Source of the DNA: Streptomyces sp. 2114.4 | GTDB taxonomy: Bacteria > Actinomycetota > Actinomycetes > Streptomycetales > Streptomycetaceae | Direction of reading: 5' to 3' | NCBI RefSeq assembly: GCF_900187385.1 | Contig: NZ_FYEY01000001.1 | Coordinates: forward strand, 5,704,001 to 5,768,000 | Length of the DNA: 64,000 nucleotides | Shown: piece by piece, positions 23,724-31,830 of the stretch | How the letters are laid out: each line of letters begins with the position of its first letter | How positions within the stretch are numbered: position 1 is the stretch's first letter | Notes under the pieces: model-generated | Told to the model about the DNA's origin: nothing | The model's input: the letters and a program-made list of their open reading frames with translations, nothing else | Databases searched by the model: none | Program-made: the position numbers and the translations under genes

Positions 23724-24020
23724 ATGCCTGGCATCACGCGCGAGGAGGTCGCCCACCTCGCCCGGCTGGCACGTCTGGAGCTGAAGGCAGAAGAGCTCGA
23801 CCACTTCGCCACGCAGCTCGACGACATCATCGGCGCGGTCGCCCGCGTCTCCGAGGTCGCCGACCAAGACGTACCGCCGACCTCCCACCCGCTGCCCCTG
23901 ACCAACGTCATGCGGCCGGACGAGGTCCGTCCGTCGCTGACCCCCGAGCAGGCGCTCTCCGGCGCCCCGGCCCAGGAGCAGCAGCGTTTCAAGGTGCCGC
24001 AGATCCTGGGGGAGGAGTGA
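23724..24020 (+). CDS. gatC: Asp-tRNA(Asn)/Glu-tRNA(Gln) amidotransferase subunit C
   Basis: This 98-residue protein is the small stabilising subunit of the GatCAB complex, which converts Glu-tRNA(Gln), and Asp-tRNA(Asn) where needed, to the amidated forms. It begins [20 protein letters not shown] and ends in [18 protein letters not shown], both standard for GatC. ATG 23724 has AGAGGA at 23711-23716. The leader of about 90 nt contains three CTCCGCC-type short repeats and a TAGGAT box at 23624-23629. gatA, a small gene and gatB follow. Confidence 0.95.
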   Translation: MPGITREEVAHLARLARLELKAEELDHFATQLDDIIGAVARVSEVADQDVPPTSHPLPLTNVMRPDEVRPSLTPEQALSGAPAQEQQRFKVPQILGEE

Positions 24021-24118
24021 CCGTGAGTGACGCGCGCGCGGCCGCCGGGCCGCACCCGACCGCGAAAGCCGCACCTCTGCGCCGCGCGGGCGGAGAAGCG
24101 AACGAAGAAGCAAGGGCC

Positions 24119-25612
24119 ATGGCAGACCTGATCAAGCTCACCGCCGCCGAGATCGCGGCGAAGATCGCCGCCGGCGAGGTCACCGCCGTCGAGGTGACCG
24201 AGGCCCACCTGGCGCGCATCGAGGCCGTTGACGAGAAGGTGCATGCCTTCCTGCACGTCGACCGCGAGGGCGCGCTCGCCCAGGCCCGTGCCGTCGACGA
24301 GAAGCGCGCCCGCGGCGAAAAGCTCGGTCCGCTGGCCGGCGTCCCGCTCGCGCTCAAGGACATCTTCACGACGGAGGGGGTCCCCACCACCGTCGGCTCG
24401 AAGATCCTCGAAGGCTGGCTCCCGCCGTACGACGCGACGCTGACCAAGAAGCTCAAGGCCGCCGACGTCGTCATCCTCGGCAAGACCAACATGGACGAGT
24501 TCGCCATGGGGTCCTCCACCGAGAACAGCGCCTACGGCCCGACCGGCAACCCCTGGGACCTCACCAAGATCCCCGGCGGCTCCGGCGGCGGCTCCAGCGC
24601 CGCCCTCGCCTCCTACGAGGCCCCGCTCGCCATCGGCACGGACACCGGCGGCTCCATCCGCCAGCCCGCCTCCGTCACCGGCACGGTCGGCGTCAAGCCC
24701 ACCTACGGCGGCGTCTCCCGCTACGGCATGGTGGCCTTCTCCAGCTCCCTGGACCAGGGCGGCCCCTGCGCCCGTACGGTCCTGGACGCGGCGCTGCTCC
24801 ACGAGGTGATCGCCGGCCACGACCCGCTGGACTCCACCTCCATCGACGCGCCGGTCCCGCCGGTCGTCGAGGCCGCCCGCAACGGCAGCGTCGAGGGCAT
24901 GCGCGTCGGCGTCGTCAAGCAGTTCCGCGGCGAGGGCTACCAGGCCGGTGTCATCCAGCGCTTCGACGAGTCCGTCGAGCTGCTGAAGGAGCTGGGCGCC
25001 GAGATCGTCGAGCTGGACTGCCCGTCCTTCGACCTGGCGCTGTCCGCGTACTACCTGATCGCGCCGTCGGAGTGCTCCTCCAACCTGGCCCGCTTCGACG
25101 CCATGCGCTACGGCCTGCGGGTCGGCGACGACGGCACCAAGTCCGCCGAGGACGTCACGGCCCTGACCCGCGAGGCCGGCTTCGGCCCCGAGGTCAAGCG
25201 CCGGATCATGCTCGGCACGTACGCGCTCAGCTCCGGCTACTACGACGCGTACTACGGCTCCGCCCAGAAGGTGCGGACGCTGATCACCCGCGACTTCGAG
25301 AAGGCCTTCGAACAGGTCGACGTGATCGTTTCGCCGACCACGCCGACCACCGCCTTCCCGATCGGCGAGCGCGCCGACGACCCGATGGCGATGTACCTCG
25401 CCGACCTGTGCACGATCCCCACCAACCTGGCAGGCAACGCGGCGATGTCGCTGCCCTGCGGCCTGGCGCCCGAGGACGGGATGCCGGTGGGCCTGCAGAT
25501 CATCGCTCCTGCCATGGCCGACGACCGGCTCTACAAGGTCGGTGCCGCGGTCGAGACCGCGTTCACCGCCAAGTGGGGTCACCCGCTGCTCGAGGAGGCA
25601 CCTGCACTGTGA
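24119..25612 (+). CDS. gatA: Glutamyl-tRNA(Gln) amidotransferase subunit A
   Basis: This 497-residue amidase-signature subunit of GatCAB releases ammonia from glutamine. The catalytic triad is visible as Lys80 in LALKDIF, the cis-Ser at about 155 in GGSGGGSS, and the nucleophile Ser179 in [15 protein letters not shown] 24119 is chosen because it is preceded by AAGGG and starts the conserved [18 protein letters not shown] 24017, overlapping the gatC stop, or GTG 24023 would add about 33 poorly conserved residues. Its stop overlaps the next start by 4 nt. Confidence 0.96.
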   Translation: MADLIKLTAAEIAAKIAAGEVTAVEVTEAHLARIEAVDEKVHAFLHVDREGALAQARAVDEKRARGEKLGPLAGVPLALKDIFTTEGVPTTVGSKILEGWLPPYDATLTKKLKAADVVILGKTNMDEFAMGSSTENSAYGPTGNPWDLTKIPGGSGGGSSAALASYEAPLAIGTDTGGSIRQPASVTGTVGVKPTYGGVSRYGMVAFSSSLDQGGPCARTVLDAALLHEVIAGHDPLDSTSIDAPVPPVVEAARNGSVEGMRVGVVKQFRGEGYQAGVIQRFDESVELLKELGAEIVELDCPSFDLALSAYYLIAPSECSSNLARFDAMRYGLRVGDDGTKSAEDVTALTREAGFGPEVKRRIMLGTYALSSGYYDAYYGSAQKVRTLITRDFEKAFEQVDVIVSPTTPTTAFPIGERADDPMAMYLADLCTIPTNLAGNAAMSLPCGLAPEDGMPVGLQIIAPAMADDRLYKVGAAVETAFTAKWGHPLLEEAPAL

Positions 25613-25851
25613 GCGCCATGACCAAGAAGGCCAAGAACTTCAAGAAGTCCAAGGGCGGCCTGTACCTGTCGATCGGCAGCACCGCGTTCGGCGCCCTCAG
25701 CGTCGCGAAGCAGGCCAAGCTGGCCCGTCAGGAGAACGACACGCTCCGCCTGATCGACGCCGCCGTCTCGGCCGCGGCGATCGTCACCGGCCTGGCGATC
25801 CTCTACCGCGAACTGAAGCGCCTGGGCGACGACGACGTCCTGCTGGGCTGA
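25609..25851 (+). CDS. Small conserved membrane-associated protein between gatA and gatB
   Basis: The protein has 80 residues. GTG 25609 overlaps the gatA stop and has GAGGAGG 10 nt upstream; ATG 25618 would give 77 residues but a poor spacing. The N-terminus is very basic ([14 protein letters not shown]), the middle has a Lys/Arg-rich stretch, and residues about 50-66 form one hydrophobic helix ([16 protein letters not shown]). I recall an uncharacterised gene at this place (SCO5500) in S. coelicolor. Coupling to gatA and the 16-nt gap to gatB suggest co-expression with the amidotransferase. No function is known. Confidence 0.82.
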   Translation: MSAMTKKAKNFKKSKGGLYLSIGSTAFGALSVAKQAKLARQENDTLRLIDAAVSAAAIVTGLAILYRELKRLGDDDVLLG

Positions 25852-25867
25852 GAGGGAAAGTTTCACC

Positions 25868-27376
25868 GTGACTGTCACTGACCTGGTGTCGTACGAGGAC
25901 GCCCTCGCGGCGTACGACCCCGTCATGGGCCTGGAGGTCCATGTCGAGCTCGGCACCAAGACCAAGATGTTCTGCGGGTGTTCCACCACCCTGGGCGCGG
26001 ACGCCAATGCGCAGACCTGCCCCACCTGCCTCGGCCTGCCCGGCTCGCTGCCGGTCGTCAACGCGATCGGCGTCGAGTCCGCGATCAAGATCGGCCTGGC
26101 GCTGAACTGCTCCATCGCCGAATGGTGCCGTTTCGCCCGGAAGAACTACTTCTATCCGGACATGCCGAAGAACTTCCAGACCTCCCAGTACGACGAGCCG
26201 ATCGCCTTCGACGGCTACCTCGACGTACAGCTGGCGGACGGGGAGATCTTCCGGGTGCACATCGAGCGTGCCCACATGGAGGAGGACACCGGCAAGTCCA
26301 CCCACATCGGCGGTGCCACCGGCCGTATCCACGGCGCCCGGCACTCCCTCCTGGACTACAACCGCGCCGGTATCCCGCTCATCGAGATCGTCACCAAGCC
26401 CATCGAGGGCGCGGGCGAGCGGGCCCCCGAGGTCGCCAAGGCGTACGTCGCCGAGCTGCGCGAGCTCATCAAGGCGCTGGGCGTCTCCGAGGCCCGGATG
26501 GAGCAGGGCCAGATGCGCTGCGACGTGAACCTGTCGCTGCGTCCCCAGGGCACCGAGACGTTCGGTACCCGGTCGGAGACCAAGAACGTCAACTCCCTGC
26601 GCTCCGTCGAGCGCGCGGCCCGGTTCGAGATCCAGCGGCACGCCGCGGTGCTCTCCTCCGGCGGCACGGTCGTCCAGGAGACCCGGCACTTCCACGAGGA
26701 GGACGGCTCGACCACGGCCGGCCGCATCAAGGACAACGCCGAGGACTACCGCTACTTCCCCGAGCCGGACCTGGTGCCGGTGGCCCCCTCCCGCGAGTGG
26801 GTCGAGGAACTGCGGGCTGCCCTGCCCGAGCTGCCGCGGGTGCGCCGCAACCGGCTGCGCGAGGAGTGGGGCATCTCCGAGCACGACATGCAGTCGATCC
26901 TCAACGCGGGCGCGGTCGACCTGATCACCGCCACCGTCGACGCCGGTGCGGACTCCGCCTCGGCCCGTAAGTGGTGGATGGGCGAGCTGGCCCGCCGCGC
27001 CAACGAGGACGGCGTGGACCTGGCCGTCCTGCCGATCACCCCCGAGCAGGTCGCCCGGGTCACCGCGCTGGTGGCCGACGGCTCGCTCAACGACAAGCTG
27101 GCCCGCCAGACCATCGAGGGCGTGCTGGCCGGCGAGGGCGACCCGGACACCGTCGTCGAGAAGCGCGGCCTGAAGGTCGTCTCCGACGAGGGCGCCCTCG
27201 GCACCGCCGTCGACGAGGCCATCGCCGGCAACGCCGCCATCGCCGACAAGATCCGCGGCGGCAAGGTGGCCGCGGCCGGCGCCCTGGTCGGCGCGGTCAT
27301 GAAGGCCACCCGGGGCCAGGCGGACGCGGCCCGCGTCCGTGAGCTGATCCTGGAGAAGCTGGGCGTCGAGGGCTGA
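25868..27376 (+). CDS. gatB: Asp-tRNA(Asn)/Glu-tRNA(Gln) amidotransferase subunit B
   Basis: This 502-residue subunit of GatCAB binds the misacylated tRNA and phosphorylates the acyl group. It has [17 protein letters not shown], the zinc-binding cysteines in FCGCSTTLG and CPTCLGLPG, the kinase-active region ([19 protein letters not shown]) and the C-terminal tRNA-binding YqeY-like tail ending [13 protein letters not shown] 25868 follows AGAGGGA. An unusually long perfect hairpin lies 24 nt after the stop and should end the gatCA-gatB operon. Confidence 0.96.
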   Translation: MTVTDLVSYEDALAAYDPVMGLEVHVELGTKTKMFCGCSTTLGADANAQTCPTCLGLPGSLPVVNAIGVESAIKIGLALNCSIAEWCRFARKNYFYPDMPKNFQTSQYDEPIAFDGYLDVQLADGEIFRVHIERAHMEEDTGKSTHIGGATGRIHGARHSLLDYNRAGIPLIEIVTKPIEGAGERAPEVAKAYVAELRELIKALGVSEARMEQGQMRCDVNLSLRPQGTETFGTRSETKNVNSLRSVERAARFEIQRHAAVLSSGGTVVQETRHFHEEDGSTTAGRIKDNAEDYRYFPEPDLVPVAPSREWVEELRAALPELPRVRRNRLREEWGISEHDMQSILNAGAVDLITATVDAGADSASARKWWMGELARRANEDGVDLAVLPITPEQVARVTALVADGSLNDKLARQTIEGVLAGEGDPDTVVEKRGLKVVSDEGALGTAVDEAIAGNAAIADKIRGGKVAAAGALVGAVMKATRGQADAARVRELILEKLGVEG

Positions 27377-27400
27377 CGTCCCCCCGTCCGGCAGCGCTGA

Positions 27401-27442
27401 GCGGCCGTCCTCCCGAGAGCGACTTCTCGGGAGGACGGCCGC
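27401..27442 (+). terminator. Perfect 18-bp hairpin after gatB
   Basis: Arms at 27401-27418 and 27425-27442 pair over 18 bp without mismatch around the loop GCGACT. No T tract follows. Confidence 0.88.
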
Positions 27443-27640
27443 TTCGTCGTACGGCCCGGCCGATGGGCCCCCTGATCGGCCCAGCCGATGGGCCCACCCG
27501 GCTGACCCGCCCGTTCGGCCCGGCCGCCCGGCCCGGGAATGCCGGAGCCTGCCGCCATGCTGTGATCAAGGAGAGGCCCCTCCGCCGTCCGAGGAAGAGG
27601 ACGAGGACGGGGCATCACCCTTGGACCAGTTGGAGGAACG

Positions 27641-28543
27641 GTGCAGCACGAATCCCTCGCCGCGCGGATCGGCCGGGTCGGCGTCTGGCACGGCGGGCTC
27701 GGCGGGGTGCCGGCCGCCGCCGCGCGCCGGGCGGCGACCGAGATCGAGCAACTGGGGTACGGCGCCCTGTGGTTCGGCGAGACGCCGGCGACCGAGTCGA
27801 TGAGCCTGGCCGGTCTGCTGCTGGCCGCCACCGAACGGATCACGGTCGCCACCGGCATCGCCAACATCTGGGTCAGGGACGCGTCCGCCGCGCACGCCGC
27901 CGCCCAGACCCTGGCCGAGGCGTACGACGGACGGTTCGTCCTCGGCCTGGGCGCGAGCCACGCCCCGCTGGTGGATGCGCGCGGCCACAGCTACGCCAAG
28001 CCGCTCGCGGCGATGCGGGCCTACCTCGACGCGATGGACGGGGCCCCGTACGACGGCCCGACGGCCGATACGGCACCGGGCCGGGTACTGGCGGCGCTCG
28101 GCCCCAAGATGCTGGAGCTGGCACGCGACCGGACGGACGGCGCCCACCCGTACTTCGTCACCCCCGAACACACCGCCCGCGCCCGCGAAGTCCTCGGCAC
28201 CGGCCCGCTGCTCGCACCGGAACAGGCCGTGCTGCTGGAATCCGACCCCACGACGGCCCGCGCCCTGGCCCGTGAACACCACACGCGTTTCTATCTCCAG
28301 CTGCCGAACTACACCGGCAATCTGCGACGGCTCGGCTTCGGGGACGAGGACTTCCTCGGCGGCGGCAGCGACCGGCTGGTGGACGCGATCGTGGCATGGG
28401 GCGACGCGGACACCATCCGCCGGCGGATCGCCGAACACCACGAGGCCGGAGCGGACCATGTCGCCCTCCAGCCCGTGGCGGCGGACCGGGGGCTGGGGAT
28501 CGACCAACTACGGGAACTGGCGCCGGCGTTGACCGAATCCTGA
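27641..28543 (+). CDS. LLM-class F420-dependent oxidoreductase
   Basis: This 300-residue protein of the luciferase-like monooxygenase superfamily has a TIM barrel with ALWFGETPATESMSLAGLLL, ERITVATGIANIWVRDA and FVLGLGASHAP, typical of the TIGR03620-type F420-dependent group. GTG 27641 follows GGAGGA closely. Such enzymes use F420 or FMN to oxidise or reduce small organic molecules; the substrate is unknown. It is followed, on the other strand, by the COG4705 membrane gene. Confidence 0.9.
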   Translation: MQHESLAARIGRVGVWHGGLGGVPAAAARRAATEIEQLGYGALWFGETPATESMSLAGLLLAATERITVATGIANIWVRDASAAHAAAQTLAEAYDGRFVLGLGASHAPLVDARGHSYAKPLAAMRAYLDAMDGAPYDGPTADTAPGRVLAALGPKMLELARDRTDGAHPYFVTPEHTARAREVLGTGPLLAPEQAVLLESDPTTARALAREHHTRFYLQLPNYTGNLRRLGFGDEDFLGGGSDRLVDAIVAWGDADTIRRRIAEHHEAGADHVALQPVAADRGLGIDQLRELAPALTES

Positions 28544-28582
28544 CGCCGCTGCGACGCGCGGTGAGTGGGGGCTTCCTCCTCC

Positions 28583-29428
28583 TCAGGTGGTGGCACCCGT
28601 GGCCGGCTGCTGGGGTGGGGTGTCCTTGTGGCTGATCGCCAGGTAGGCCACGAGGAGCACGATGGGCACGATGAGTGCCAGCGTGACCGGACCCGTCCCC
28701 CAGCCGAGGCCGCCGCGAGCGGTGGAGACGCCCATCCAGTCGGCGAAGGAGGCCCCTAGCGGGCGGGTCAGCACGTACGCCCACCAGAAGGCGGCGACGG
28801 CATTGAGGCCGAGGAAGCGACCGGACAGTGCGGGGACCGCGATGAGGGCGGTGAACAGGAGGCCGGACGGGAGATATCCCCAGTGCAGGGTGCCCGCCGT
28901 GAGGTCGCCGACCGCCGTACCGAGGGCGAACGTGGCGAGCACCGTCGCCCAGTAGAAGGACTCTCGGCGACGGGTACGGACACTGTGGATGGACAGCGTC
29001 CCCTCGGACACGTACCAGGCGGTCAGGAGCGCGGCCAGGCCGAGGGAGAAGGCGATGACCGAGACCGTGTAGGGGATGCCGGCCATGACGTGCACGACAT
29101 CGGCGGCCATCGTGCCGAAGACGCTGACCATCACGATGGCGGACCAGTAGACCCAGGGCCGGTAGCGGGTGGCCCGGAACTGGAGGACCAGCAGGGCCAC
29201 CAGCCCGGCCAGTCCGAGGCTGCCGGCCGGTATCGGGCCGAGCGTCCGGGCGAGGTAGTCCGAGGCCGTCTCGCCCATGCCCGTGGTGAGTACCTTCACT
29301 CCCCAGAACAGGGCTGTGACCTGCGGGACCTTGCTCCAGCCCGGTCCGTGTCCACCCTCGGGCGCGGGAGCGCGGGACCAGTCCCCGCCCACGGGCCGTG
29401 CCGGCGCCTCGTTGCTCGGCTGTGCCAT
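28583..29428 (-). CDS. COG4705-type membrane protein
   Basis: The protein has 281 residues with about eight membrane helices in tandem pairs. The segments LFWGVKVLTTGMGETASDYL, YWATVLATFALGTAVGDLTA and FWWAYVLTRPLGASFADWMG are repeats of one motif that ends in Gly-Asp or Ala-Asp, the hallmark of the uncharacterised COG4705 family. The N-terminal 45 residues are polar and the C-terminus is short and polar. The molecular function is unknown. A strong palindrome lies about 100 nt upstream in the divergent promoter region. Confidence 0.88.
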   Translation of the reverse strand: MAQPSNEAPARPVGGDWSRAPAPEGGHGPGWSKVPQVTALFWGVKVLTTGMGETASDYLARTLGPIPAGSLGLAGLVALLVLQFRATRYRPWVYWSAIVMVSVFGTMAADVVHVMAGIPYTVSVIAFSLGLAALLTAWYVSEGTLSIHSVRTRRRESFYWATVLATFALGTAVGDLTAGTLHWGYLPSGLLFTALIAVPALSGRFLGLNAVAAFWWAYVLTRPLGASFADWMGVSTARGGLGWGTGPVTLALIVPIVLLVAYLAISHKDTPPQQPATGATT

Positions 29429-29530
29429 CGTCCTGTCCGCCCTCCCGGCGCGGTTGCGCCGTGTCGGCAACCATGTGCATGCCGGGCATCGTTCAGCCGA
29501 CCACGCATGGTCGGTGGTCCTGCCCGGCTT

Positions 29531-29552
29531 TCGTCTACAAGACTGTAGACGA
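29531..29552. promoter_or_regulatory. 22-bp palindrome resembling a BlaI/CopY-type operator
   Basis: TCGTCTACA and TGTAGACGA form a perfect 9-bp inverted repeat around AGAC. The TACA-N4-TGTA core resembles operators of BlaI/MecI/CopY-family repressors. It lies between the divergent COG4705 gene and the gene at 29715. Confidence 0.6.
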
Positions 29553-29714
29553 TCGTGTGAAGCGGGGCGGGGCGGGGTGGGTGAGCCGTGGCCGCCTCCG
29601 GTCCGTGGCACGGCGCCGTACCCGCATTGGGCCTCCCGGGGTCGTCCGGTGGCGCGGGTCGGCGGATGATCGTCCCGACGGCTCGACGGGAAGGGGGCGC
29701 ACGGGAGCGAAGCG

Positions 29715-31433
29715 ATGGGTGACGACCTCCAGCACGGTGAGCAGCGCCGGCACGGTGAGCAGTGCCAGGGCGGCGCGGAATGCGGCGAGGCGGGTGGCCC
29801 CGAGGCGGGTGGCCCCGAGGCGGGTGGCCCCGAGGGCGCCGGCAGCCCCGGCGCCCCCGGCGGCCTCGCGCGCAGGCGGTTCCTCGGGGTCGCCGCCATG
29901 GGGGCCGCCGGTCTCGCCACGGGGGTGGTCGCCGGCTGTGACGCCACGTCCGGCAACAGCCCCCGGGCCGGCGGCGACCAGCCGGACCTGGCCGCGGAGC
30001 GGGACCGGCCGGGGCACCCCGACTGGCGGCTCCGCTCGGCCGGTCCGCCCGATGCCGTCCAGGGCTACACCGACAAGGTGAGCGTCCTGCCCGGCGAGGA
30101 GTTCGGACTGTACGTCTCGACCACCGCACCCGGCTTCCGTGTCTCCGCCTACCGGGTGGGCTGGTACCGCGGGGCCCGGGCCCGGCGGGTCTGGCACTCC
30201 GGCCGGGTGGCCGGACGGCGTCAGCGCCACCCGCGGCTGCTGCCCGGGACCCGCAGCGTACGGGCGGACTGGGAGCGCAGCCTCCGGGTCCGTACGGACG
30301 GCTGGCCGCCGGGCGCCTACCTGCTCCGGCTGGACGCGGAGCACGGGCACCAGCGATACGTCCCGATGATCGTCCGCTCGGCCCGCACCACCGGCCGGAC
30401 GGTGCTGATGCACGCGGTGACGACCTGGCAGGCGTACAACGCGTGGGGCGGCTACAGCCTCTACCGGGGCCCGGACGGCGGGTACGCGTCGCGCTCACTG
30501 GCCGTCAGCTTCGACCGGCCCCACGACGGCAACGGCGCGGGGAAGTTCCTGGTCTACGAGTGGGCACTGGTGGTCCTCGCGGAGCGGCTCGGCCTTCCGC
30601 TGGCCTACACCACCGGGGTGGACGTCCACCGCGACCCATCGGCGCTGCGGGGTGCCACGGCGGTGCTCTCGCTCGGCCACGACGAGTACTGGACCCCGCA
30701 GCAGCGGGAGCACGTCACCCGGGCCCGCGACGCCGGTACCAATCTGGCCTTCCTCGGGGCCAATGCCTGCTTCCGCCGGGTCAGGCTGGAATCGGGACCG
30801 GGGCCGGGGGCGGGGCCGGGGTCAGGGCAGGGGCCGGCGTCGTCCGGTGCCCTGCGCACGGTGGTCTGCTACAAGACCTCCTACCGGGACGATCCGCACT
30901 TCGCCGGTCAGCACCGGGCCCTGCCGACCCACGACTTCCGCAGGCCGCCCGCCGCCGACCCGGAGTCCGCCCTGACCGGCGTCTTCTACGAGGGTTACCC
31001 GACGGATGCGCCCTATGTCGTACACAGCGCGGATCACTGGCTCTTCGCGGGTACGGGCGCGAAGCGGGGCGATGCCTTCGACCACCTGGTCGGGGTGGAG
31101 TACGACCGGGTGACCCCACAGGCGCCCACGCCCAAGCGGCTGGAGATCCTTGCCCACTCACCGCTGGTCTGCAACGGCCGGCGCAGCCACGCGGACTCCG
31201 CCTACTACACCGTGCCGAGCGGTGCCGGCGTCTTCTCGTCCGGAACGATGCGGTGGGTGGAGGCCCTGATGGCGGGAACGCGCGACGACGGCCGTGACCA
31301 CGGCATGGACGACCGTACGCGAGCCTTCGTCACCCGCACCACAGAGAACCTGCTCCGCGCTTTCGCCGTGGCGCCCGCGGCGAAGATCCGGCCGGTCCCG
31401 CGGAGCAACGTCCTTGCTGTGTACGGGACTTAG
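29715..31433 (+). CDS. Tat-exported lipoprotein with N,N-dimethylformamidase beta-like domain
   Basis: The protein has 572 residues. The N-terminal 45 residues are low complexity, including an EAGGP repeat encoded by three perfect 15-bp units (29787-29831). A twin-arginine signal follows (LARRRFLGVAAMGAAGLATG) with a lipobox-like VVAGC. The rest matches the large-subunit C-terminal domain of N,N-dimethylformamidase found in many actinobacterial exported proteins: VSAYRVGWYRGARARRVW, HAVTTWQAYNAWGGYSLY, VLSLGHDEYWTPQQREHV and HWLFAGTG. The true substrate is unknown and is unlikely to be dimethylformamide. A Gly-Pro-Gly insertion sits near residue 365. Confidence 0.82.
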   Translation: MGDDLQHGEQRRHGEQCQGGAECGEAGGPEAGGPEAGGPEGAGSPGAPGGLARRRFLGVAAMGAAGLATGVVAGCDATSGNSPRAGGDQPDLAAERDRPGHPDWRLRSAGPPDAVQGYTDKVSVLPGEEFGLYVSTTAPGFRVSAYRVGWYRGARARRVWHSGRVAGRRQRHPRLLPGTRSVRADWERSLRVRTDGWPPGAYLLRLDAEHGHQRYVPMIVRSARTTGRTVLMHAVTTWQAYNAWGGYSLYRGPDGGYASRSLAVSFDRPHDGNGAGKFLVYEWALVVLAERLGLPLAYTTGVDVHRDPSALRGATAVLSLGHDEYWTPQQREHVTRARDAGTNLAFLGANACFRRVRLESGPGPGAGPGSGQGPASSGALRTVVCYKTSYRDDPHFAGQHRALPTHDFRRPPAADPESALTGVFYEGYPTDAPYVVHSADHWLFAGTGAKRGDAFDHLVGVEYDRVTPQAPTPKRLEILAHSPLVCNGRRSHADSAYYTVPSGAGVFSSGTMRWVEALMAGTRDDGRDHGMDDRTRAFVTRTTENLLRAFAVAPAAKIRPVPRSNVLAVYGT

Positions 31434-31445
31434 GCAGACCCGTAC
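31421..31445 (+). terminator. Hairpin spanning the stop codon of the dimethylformamidase-like gene
   Basis: GTACGGG and CCCGTAC pair across the TAG at 31431-31433. The stem is 7 bp and there is no T tract. Confidence 0.4.
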
Positions 31446-31596
31446 CTGCTCCGGCCGACGGCCGGGAACAGGCGTGGGCTGATCTGTCGGAGGGGTGTTC
31501 CCCGTATTTCGGTGCAGGTTGCTGGAGTTGCCCCCACCGAGATCGGGGGGACAGCCGCAGTGAGTACCGGCGTCGGCGTGTCTAGCGTCTGACGGT

Positions 31597-31830
31597 GTGA
31601 AATGTTTACTGAACAGAGCGAAGAAAACACCGGCCGGTGAACGGCGGCCCGCGGAGTGGCGGACGGGACACCAGCCGCCCGGTACGCCGAGGCCCGGCTG
31701 CGGATCGGCTGCGGATCGGCAGCGTCACCAAGACCTCTACCACGGGCTGTTCGGCGATAAGCCGGTGTCTGCGCGCCGGCTTGCCGAGAGGGAACGCCCC
31801 GGCCGTCACCAGCTCAAGGGGTCCGCGTGA
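31597..31830 (+). CDS. Possible 77-residue upstream ORF coupled to the S33 peptidase gene
   Basis: GTG 31597 lies 8 nt after a TAGCGT box (31583-31588), as in the leaderless genes of this window, and the ORF's TGA overlaps the peptidase GTG at 31827. It contains a TTA codon near the start (31606-31608). The product is basic with no recognisable domain, and its third-position GC looks lower than the neighbours'. It could equally be 5' untranslated leader, so it is reported only as a candidate. The remainder of the gap 31434-31596 holds short GC-rich hairpins. Confidence 0.25.
   Translation: MKCLLNRAKKTPAGERRPAEWRTGHQPPGTPRPGCGSAADRQRHQDLYHGLFGDKPVSARRLAERERPGRHQLKGSA

Noticed and set aside
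23414-25582. Long open frame on the minus strand opposite gatA
   Set aside because: It is a shadow of the high third-position GC of gatA; its product is a low-complexity Gly/Val/Arg/Asp mix with no domain.
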